Assembly: GCF_036016195.1 (NCBI RefSeq)
Contig: NZ_JAYWTM010000001.1
Coordinates: 868,001-932,000, forward strand
Direction of reading: 5' to 3'
Source of the DNA: Brenneria populi
GTDB taxonomy: Bacteria; Pseudomonadota; Gammaproteobacteria; Enterobacterales; Enterobacteriaceae
DNA length: 64,000 nucleotides
Under the pieces are notes generated by a model. The model had not been told where the DNA came from and did no database searches. It saw only the letters and a program-made list of their open reading frames with translations. Every line of letters begins with the position of its first letter. Within the stretch, counting starts at the first letter, position 1. Position numbers and translations under genes: made by a program. Below, piece by piece: positions 58,641 through 64,000 of this stretch.

Positions 58641-59230
58641 TGAAGGTTGTCATTCTGGATACCGGCTGCGCCAACCTCTCCTCCGTCACCTATGCCGTGC
58701 AGCGTTTGGGCTATCAGCCGATCGTCAGCCGGGAAGCCGACATCGTGCTGCACGCCGATAAGCTGTTTTTACCCGGCGTGGGAACGGCGCAGGCGGCGAT
58801 GAATCAACTGGCCGAACGCGGCCTGATCGACCTGATTAAAGCCTGTACCCAGCCGGTGCTGGGCATCTGCCTCGGCATGCAACTGTTGGGGACGGCCAGC
58901 GACGAAAACGGCGGCATTCCGACGTTGGGCATCGTCGATACGCCGGTCAAGCTGATGAAGGACCAGGGTTTGCCGCTGCCCCATATGGGCTGGAACCAGA
59001 TCGTGCCGCAGGCCGGGCACCGTCTGTTTCAGGGAATTGAAGACGGCGCCTACTTCTATTTCGTCCATGGCTATGCCATGCCGGTCTGTCCGAACACTAT
59101 CGCTCAGGCAAACTATGGCGAAGCCTTCACCGCCGCGGTGGAGAAGGACAATTTCTTCGGCGTACAGTTTCACCCCGAGCGTTCCGGCGCGGCCGGCGCA
59201 CAGTTGCTGAAAAACTTTCTGGAGATGTAA
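58640..59230 (+). CDS. hisH: Imidazole glycerol phosphate synthase, glutaminase subunit
   Basis: A 196-residue class I glutamine amidotransferase (E. coli 196) that passes ammonia to HisF. The nucleophile is C77 in GICLGMQ, and the histidine-glutamate pair is in QFHPERSG. The ATG at 58640 is 7 bases after AAAAGGAG; the GTG one codon upstream is too close to it. It forms a heterodimer with HisF. Confidence 0.97.
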   Translation: MKVVILDTGCANLSSVTYAVQRLGYQPIVSREADIVLHADKLFLPGVGTAQAAMNQLAERGLIDLIKACTQPVLGICLGMQLLGTASDENGGIPTLGIVDTPVKLMKDQGLPLPHMGWNQIVPQAGHRLFQGIEDGAYFYFVHGYAMPVCPNTIAQANYGEAFTAAVEKDNFFGVQFHPERSGAAGAQLLKNFLEM

Positions 59231-59236
59231 ATCGTC

Positions 59237-59974
59237 ATGATTATTCCCGCATTGGATCTGATAGACGGGCAGGTTGTTCGTTTGCATCAGGGCGATTATG
59301 GACAACAGCGCCAGTACGGCAGCGATCCCCTGCCCCGGTTGCAGGATTACCAGCGCCAGGGCGCCCAGGTATTGCATCTGGTTGACCTGACCGGCGCCAA
59401 AGATCCCTCCGCGCGCCAAATCCCGCTGCTGAAAACGCTGCTGTCCGGCGTCAGCCGGCCGGTTCAGGTAGGCGGCGGCATCCGCGCCGAACAGGATGTG
59501 GAAGCCCTGCTGGACGCCGGCGCGGCCCGCGTGGTCATCGGTTCGACCGCCGTAAAACAACCGGCGCTGGTGCAGCAATGGTTTACCCGCTACGGCGCCG
59601 ACGCGCTGGTGCTGGCGCTGGACGTCCGCATCGACGCTGACGGCGTCAAACGGGTCGCCGTCAGCGGCTGGCAGGAAAATTCAGACGCCTCGCTGGAGCA
59701 GATCGTCGAGCAATACCTGCCGTTCGGCCTCAAACACGTGCTGTGTACCGATATCTCCCGGGACGGTACCTTAAGCGGCTCGAACGTCGATCTTTACCGT
59801 GAAGTCTGCCGGCGCTACCCGCAGGTCGCCTTTCAGGCTTCCGGCGGCATCGGTAACCTGACGGATATCGCCAACTTGCGCGGCAGCGGCGTCCAGGGCG
59901 TGATCGTCGGACGCGCCCTGCTGGAAGGTAAATTTAACGTAGCGGAGGCCATTTCATGCTGGCAAAACGGATAA
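59237..59974 (+). CDS. hisA: ProFAR isomerase
   Basis: A 245-residue TIM-barrel isomerase (E. coli 245) that opens the ribose ring of ProFAR to PRFAR. The catalytic acid D7 lies in IIPALDLIDG, and the second catalytic aspartate is in LCTDISRDGTLSG. The two-fold half-barrel repeat with phosphate sites VGGGIR and ASGGIG is evident. It overlaps the homologous hisF by 19 bases. Confidence 0.97.
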   Translation: MIIPALDLIDGQVVRLHQGDYGQQRQYGSDPLPRLQDYQRQGAQVLHLVDLTGAKDPSARQIPLLKTLLSGVSRPVQVGGGIRAEQDVEALLDAGAARVVIGSTAVKQPALVQQWFTRYGADALVLALDVRIDADGVKRVAVSGWQENSDASLEQIVEQYLPFGLKHVLCTDISRDGTLSGSNVDLYREVCRRYPQVAFQASGGIGNLTDIANLRGSGVQGVIVGRALLEGKFNVAEAISCWQNG

Positions 59975-60732
59975 TTCCCTGTCTGGATGTGCGTGACGGG
60001 CAGGTCGTCAAAGGTGTACAGTTCCGCAACCATGAAATTATCGGCGACATCGTCCCCTTGGCGCAGCGCTATGCCCGGGAAGGCGCGGATGAGCTGGTAT
60101 TTTACGATATCACCGCTTCGTCCGACGGGCGCGTGGTCGATAAAAGCTGGGTATCCCGCGTGGCGGAAGTCATCGACATCCCATTCTGCGTGGCCGGCGG
60201 CATAAAAAGCGTAGACGAAGCCGGACAGATTCTCTCTTTCGGCGCGGATAAGATTTCCATCAACTCGCCGGCGCTGGCCGATCCGGACCTGATTAGCCGT
60301 CTGGCCGATCGCTATGGCGTACAGTGCATCGTCGTGGGTATCGACACCTGGCATGACGCGGCGACCGGCCGCTATCAGGTTAATCAATACACCGGCGATG
60401 AGACGCGCACCAAAGTCACGACCTGGGAAACCCTGGAATGGGTGCAAGAAGTACAGAAACGCGGCGCCGGAGAGATCGTCCTGAATATGATGAATCAGGA
60501 CGGCGTGCGCAACGGCTATGATTTAGAGCAGTTAAAGCGGGTCCGGGAAGTCTGCAAGGTCCCACTCATCGCTTCCGGCGGCGCTGGCGCCATGGCGCAT
60601 TTCCTGGCCGCCTTCCGGGATGCCCAGGTTGACGGCGCGCTCGCAGCGTCGGTTTTTCATAAGCAGATCATTAATATTGGTGAACTGAAACAATATCTTA
60701 AGCAACAAGGCGTGGAGATTCGGGTGTGTTAA
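59956..60732 (+). CDS. hisF: Imidazole glycerol phosphate synthase, cyclase subunit
   Basis: A 258-residue TIM barrel (E. coli 258) that uses HisH-derived ammonia to convert PRFAR into imidazole glycerol phosphate and AICAR. The catalytic D11 is in IPCLDVRDGQVVKG and the second aspartate in NMMNQDGVRNGYD. Phosphate-binding loops are VAGGIKS and ASGGAGAM. It is evolutionarily paired with hisA, which precedes it. It overlaps hisI by 7 bases. Confidence 0.97.
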   Translation: MLAKRIIPCLDVRDGQVVKGVQFRNHEIIGDIVPLAQRYAREGADELVFYDITASSDGRVVDKSWVSRVAEVIDIPFCVAGGIKSVDEAGQILSFGADKISINSPALADPDLISRLADRYGVQCIVVGIDTWHDAATGRYQVNQYTGDETRTKVTTWETLEWVQEVQKRGAGEIVLNMMNQDGVRNGYDLEQLKRVREVCKVPLIASGGAGAMAHFLAAFRDAQVDGALAASVFHKQIINIGELKQYLKQQGVEIRVC

Positions 60733-61355
60733 GCGAACAGCGTATTTTAAACGACGAACAAAAAAACCAGTTGGACTGGGAAAAAACCGACGGACTGATG
60801 CCGGCGATTGTACAGCATGCCGTTTCCGGTGAAGTCCTGATGTTGGGTTATATGAATCAGGAAGCGCTGAAAAAGACCGAAGAGAGCGGCAAAGTCACGT
60901 TTTTTTCACGCACCAAACAGCGTTTATGGACCAAGGGCGAAACCTCCGGCAATTTTCTCAACGTGGTCTCTATTACGCCGGATTGCGATAACGACACCCT
61001 GCTTATTCTGGTTACCCCCATCGGCCCGACCTGCCATCTGGGCAACACCAGCTGTTTCTCTCCGGCCGCCAGCGAATGGCTGTTCCTGTATCAATTGGAA
61101 CAGCTGTTGGGCGAACGCAAGAGCGCCGATCCGGCCAGCTCTTATACCGCGCGGCTGTATGCCAGCGGCACCAAACGCATTGCGCAGAAGGTGGGTGAAG
61201 AAGGATTGGAAACCGCGCTGGCGGCGACCGTCCACGACCGCGAAGAGTTGACCAATGAAGCGGCCGACCTGATGTATCATCTGCTGGTGTTATTGCAGGA
61301 TCAGAATCTCTCTCTGGCGACCATCATTAATCGCTTACGCGAACGGCACCGATAA
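60726..61355 (+). CDS. hisI: Bifunctional phosphoribosyl-AMP cyclohydrolase / phosphoribosyl-ATP pyrophosphatase
   Basis: A 209-residue fusion (E. coli HisI/HisIE 203). The cyclohydrolase part (about residues 1-115) has VMLGYMNQEAL-like LMLGYMNQEAL, the metal site PDCDNDTLL and GPTCHLGNTSCF. The pyrophosphatase part (about 116-209) has the MazG-like helices KVGEEGLETALAA and NEAADLMYHLLVLL. The start is GTG at 60726, 8 bases after GGAG. It performs steps 2 and 3 of the pathway and closes the operon. Confidence 0.96.
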   Translation: MLSEQRILNDEQKNQLDWEKTDGLMPAIVQHAVSGEVLMLGYMNQEALKKTEESGKVTFFSRTKQRLWTKGETSGNFLNVVSITPDCDNDTLLILVTPIGPTCHLGNTSCFSPAASEWLFLYQLEQLLGERKSADPASSYTARLYASGTKRIAQKVGEEGLETALAATVHDREELTNEAADLMYHLLVLLQDQNLSLATIINRLRERHR

Positions 61356-61362
61356 CTCCCTC

Positions 61363-61420
61363 CTCTTCCGGGCGCTTTGCCGACGGCGCGCCCGGCCCCC
61401 CCGGCCGTTTTCTTTTTCAA
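61363..61420 (+). terminator. Possible his operon terminator
   Basis: CCGGGCGC and GCGCCCGG can pair after hisI, followed by C7, GGCCG and the T-rich TTTTCTTTTTC. The stem and the T-run are not directly adjacent, so this is weak. Confidence 0.35.
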
Positions 61421-61602
61421 TCGCCGAGTGCGCCATATCGGCACAGATAAAGACCCAAAATGATGCGTCGCATTATAACCGTGCGCGCATTGGGCGAAAT
61501 TTCTCAGCGCAACAGGCGGGCCAAACGCCCGCCGAAAGAGGTCTTTTCGTTAGCAATCAAATAATAACAACACCAACCAAAATGGTGGCATAAAACATGC
61601 TT

Positions 61603-61628
61603 GGTTCTATAAAAAGGAACCCGGTTCC
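61603..61628. promoter_or_regulatory. Candidate IclR-type operator
   Basis: GGAACC-C-GGTTCC (61616-61628) is a perfect 6-1-6 palindrome, and another GGTTC half-site lies at 61603-61607. It sits 5 bases before the regulator's start codon, so binding would block its own expression, a common IclR-family arrangement. Confidence 0.5.
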
Positions 61629-61633
61629 ATTTT

Positions 61634-62398
61634 ATGAGACCTGATATGAGCATATTAAATACTACCGCCGCTATCCTGAATTTAATGAGTCAACTCAAAC
61701 GCGGCATCACCGCCGGCGACGTGATTACCCATTTACAACTGCCTAAAAGCACGACCTCCAGAGTGCTGAAACAGCTCTGTGAAACCGGCTTTTTAACTAA
61801 AGATCCGCAGGGCGCAACCTATAGCCCGGCGTTAATGCTGCTGGAGGTCGCCTATCTGGCCCATCGCAACTCCTCCCTGACGGACGATATCGAACAGGCG
61901 CTGCGCGCCTTGTGCCGCGCGACCGGCCATACCGGTTACCTTTCGGTATTGGACGGCCCAGACATTCTGGTCTTGCGGGTTATTCCCGGCCGCCACGCAT
62001 TGCAGGTTATTACCCACCCCGGCACCCGTTCCCCCTCATGGGCGACATCCACCGGGCGTTCGCTGCTTTCCCGCTACAGCGACCAGCGGCTGCAGTCCTA
62101 TTTCGCAGAGACGCTATCGGCGGAAGATAAAAAACAGCTCCCTTTCTCCCGTCTTCAGGAACAGCTCCAGACGGTGAGGCAGCAGCGCTGGTCCTCGGCG
62201 ATTAACGAAGCGGTCTCCGGCACCGCCTCCATCAGTTGTTCGGTAAAAAATCCGCAAAGCGGCGAAGCCATCGCATTTTGCCTGACATTTCCGGCCAGCA
62301 TGGCCAATGAGCAGGAAATGCGGCAGTTAGCCGAACAGTTAACCAACGCCGCCATGTCGATCGGCAAAAAATATGGCGATCCGTACTGGTTACAGTAA
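61634..62398 (+). CDS. IclR-family transcriptional regulator
   Basis: A 254-residue regulator. The N-terminal winged helix-turn-helix (about residues 10-70) includes GITAGDVITHLQLPKSTTSR and VLKQLCETGFLTKDPQG. The C-terminal effector domain shows GHTGYLSVLDGPDILVLRV, TGRSLLSRYSD and the family's SAINEAVSGTASISC. The ligand is unknown. The ATG at 61634 is used; a second ATG at 61646 is possible and neither has a strong Shine-Dalgarno sequence. It lies 46 bp before an OPT-type permease, so the two are probably co-transcribed and the permease substrate may be the effector. Not KdgR or IclR by sequence, as far as I can judge. Confidence 0.88.
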   Translation: MRPDMSILNTTAAILNLMSQLKRGITAGDVITHLQLPKSTTSRVLKQLCETGFLTKDPQGATYSPALMLLEVAYLAHRNSSLTDDIEQALRALCRATGHTGYLSVLDGPDILVLRVIPGRHALQVITHPGTRSPSWATSTGRSLLSRYSDQRLQSYFAETLSAEDKKQLPFSRLQEQLQTVRQQRWSSAINEAVSGTASISCSVKNPQSGEAIAFCLTFPASMANEQEMRQLAEQLTNAAMSIGKKYGDPYWLQ

Positions 62399-62444
62399 AC
62401 CCGTTATAAAAAGCTGATTATTTAAAACCTTAGGAGTGATACTC

Positions 62445-64000
62445 ATGTCAGACCATTCATCCCTCCACCAGCAGCAGGGGAAAGAGAAACAACGACATCA
62501 CAGCAGTTTTAATCCACTGACGTTGGTGTTTCTGGTTATTCTGAGTCTGTTTGGCGCGGTCATCGGCATTCAGCTATTAACCACATTGGGGGTTACCCCC
62601 AACACCTCGATTATCGGCGCGCTGATCGCCATGATCATCGCCCGAATTCCGCTACAGCTATTACGCGGCTTCCGTTCGATTCACGTTCAGAATTTGGCTC
62701 AGACGGCCATCTCATCGGCGACGTTCGGCGCGGCCAACAGCCTGTTGCTGCCGATCGGCGTGATCTGGCTGTTCGGCAGGCCCGACCTGGTGCTTCCGGT
62801 GTTTATCGGCGTCGCGCTGGCAATGCTGCTGGACGCCTACCTGCTTTACCGCATGTTCAATACGTCGATATTTCCGGCTAGCGGCACCTGGCCGCCCGGC
62901 GTGGCGGCGGCGGAATCGATCAAGGCCGGCGATCGGGGAGGCAGCCAGGCGGCTATTCTCAGCGTCGGAGTGGCCATCGGCGCCATCGGATCCTGGTTTA
63001 AACTACCGATGTCCGCGCTAGGCACGGCCTTTATCGGCAATATCTGGGCGCTGACGATGTTTGGCGTCGGCCTGCTGCTGCGCGGCTATAGCCAGCCTAT
63101 CCTGGGCATTGATATTAATAAAAATTATATTCCTCACGGCATGATGATCGGCGCCGGTATCGTGGCGCTTTTTCAGGTCGTCGCGCTGATCCGCGGTCGG
63201 AAAGAGGCCCAGAGCGCGCTATCGGCCGAGTCACTCAATGCCGCCAACGACGACCGCCGGCACATTTTGCGCGCCATTCGTATGGGCGCGATTGGCTATA
63301 TTGTCCTGGCGATGCTGATCGCGGCAGGCACCGGGCTGTATAGCGAAATGTCGCTGGGGATGCTGGCGGCGTTTATTATCTACGCCGCCTTTGCCGCCTT
63401 TATTCATGAACTGATCGTCGGGCTGGCGGCGATGCACTCCGGTTGGTTTCCGGCTTTCGCCGTGGCGCTGATTACGCTGATCATCGGTATGATGATCGGT
63501 TTTCCGCTGCTGGGGCTCGCCGTCCTGTGCTCTTTTTCCGTCGCCACCGGCCCCGCCTTCGCCGATATGGGCTACGACCTGAAAGCGGGTTTTATCCTGC
63601 GCAATAACGGCGCTGACGCCGCCTTTGAATTGGAAGGCCGCCGTCAGCAGCTGCTTGCGGCGCTGATCGCCTTCGTTATCGCCATCCCGGTGGTGTATTT
63701 CTCCTACCAGAGCTACTTTGAGAATAATTTGGTGCCGCCGGTCGCCAAAGTGTATGTCGCGACCATTCAGGCGGGCGTCTCTATGGACATCGCCAAGTCT
63801 TTGATGATTTGGGCTATTCCCGGCGCGCTGATCCAATGGCTGGGAGGTTCCAGACGCCAGTTGGGCGTTCTGCTGGCTACCGGCCTGCTGATCGCCAATC
63901 CGCTCGCCGGCTGGGCGGTGTTGTTGGGAATCGCGCTGCGGCTGCTGATCATCAAGATCGGCGGAGAAAAAATGCGTAACCGCATGGAGGTTTTCGCCGC
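62445..64000 (+). CDS. OPT/YSL-type oligopeptide transporter family permease (3' end outside window)
   Basis: The frame opens at ATG 62445, 8 bases after AGGAG, and stays open to the window edge (518 codons). It begins MSDHSSLHQQQGKEKQRHHS and continues with many hydrophobic helices (FNPLTLVFLVILSLFGAVIG, PNTSIIGALIAMIIARIPLQ, FPLLGLAVLCSFSVATGPAF). The N-terminal helix, the segment SGTWPPGVAAAESI and the internal repeat suggest the OPT superfamily, which moves oligopeptides or metal chelates; the assignment is by pattern and could be wrong in detail. At least 12 transmembrane helices are visible. The IclR-family gene lies upstream. Substrate unknown. Confidence 0.8.
   Translation, partial: MSDHSSLHQQQGKEKQRHHSSFNPLTLVFLVILSLFGAVIGIQLLTTLGVTPNTSIIGALIAMIIARIPLQLLRGFRSIHVQNLAQTAISSATFGAANSLLLPIGVIWLFGRPDLVLPVFIGVALAMLLDAYLLYRMFNTSIFPASGTWPPGVAAAESIKAGDRGGSQAAILSVGVAIGAIGSWFKLPMSALGTAFIGNIWALTMFGVGLLLRGYSQPILGIDINKNYIPHGMMIGAGIVALFQVVALIRGRKEAQSALSAESLNAANDDRRHILRAIRMGAIGYIVLAMLIAAGTGLYSEMSLGMLAAFIIYAAFAAFIHELIVGLAAMHSGWFPAFAVALITLIIGMMIGFPLLGLAVLCSFSVATGPAFADMGYDLKAGFILRNNGADAAFELEGRRQQLLAALIAFVIAIPVVYFSYQSYFENNLVPPVAKVYVATIQAGVSMDIAKSLMIWAIPGALIQWLGGSRRQLGVLLATGLLIANPLAGWAVLLGIALRLLIIKIGGEKMRNRMEVFA

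Noticed and set aside
1..64000. CRISPR array, prophage, transposase or defence island
   Set aside because: No regularly spaced repeats, phage structural genes or transposase frames were seen on either strand; the only mobile traces are short non-coding repeats and parDE.

Overview
The window reads as chromosome of an enterobacterium (Enterobacterales), most like the soft-rot/tree-pathogen group Pectobacteriaceae (Brenneria, Pectobacterium, Lonsdalea, Dickeya). MukBEF with CmoM, RMF, ZapC, PqiABC, an OmpF-type porin between asnS and aspC, and an attenuated hisLGDCBHAFI operon all point to Enterobacterales. The family assignment is inference from overall gene content and moderately high GC; no marker in the window fixes the genus.

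Layout. 1-3.3 kb: the end of mdtH, then grxB, yceB and the convergent ycdY-ycdX pair. 3.6-4.0 kb: a tRNA-Ser(GGA) gene facing the small gene rmf (55 aa), which sits on the minus strand with its own promoter and terminator. 4.2-11.8 kb: a tightly packed minus-strand run rlmL-uup-pqiA-pqiB-pqiC (rRNA methylation, ABC-F ATPase, envelope lipid transport). 11.8-20.8 kb: ycbX, zapC, pyrD, pepN, pncB, asnS. 21.1-24.4 kb: an OmpF-like porin with an OmpR-type upstream region, then an RK2-type parDE toxin-antitoxin pair whose toxin carries an in-frame stop, then the aspartate aminotransferase gene. 24.4-27.6 kb: gloC, ycbK, ldtD. 28.1-35.3 kb: the cmoM-mukF-mukE-mukB condensin operon. 35.6-43.7 kb: elyC, ycbJ, and a minus-strand envelope block comEC-msbA-lpxK ... 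ycaR-kdsB (lipid A/Kdo synthesis and export); comEC looks frameshifted near its 3' end.

At 43.7-44.1 kb the E. coli-like order breaks: ihfB/rpsA, expected next to comEC, are absent and the window jumps to the tmaR(yeeX)-sbcB-plaP-yeeZ-his neighbourhood. A Fur-box-preceded siderophore ABC transporter of the FatBCDE/VctPDGC type lies between tmaR and sbcB. 48.5-53.8 kb: sbcB, plaP, ycgR, yeeZ. 53.9-61.4 kb: the complete histidine operon with promoter, leader peptide and attenuator. 61.6-64.0 kb: an IclR-family regulator and the start of an OPT/YSL-type permease that runs off the window.

Most of the window is conserved core genome. The unusual features are: the parDE remnant; two dispersed repeat families (one ~124-bp MITE-like element in two copies, each bracketed by direct repeats; one ~88-bp palindromic family in four complete or partial copies); the apparent comEC frameshift; a possible upstream ORF in front of ycdX and another in front of plaP; a palindrome upstream of the rmf promoter; an inner-membrane-type lipoprotein as siderophore-binding protein; and the regulator/permease pair at the right end. 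I found no CRISPR array, prophage, transposase or clearly new defence system.
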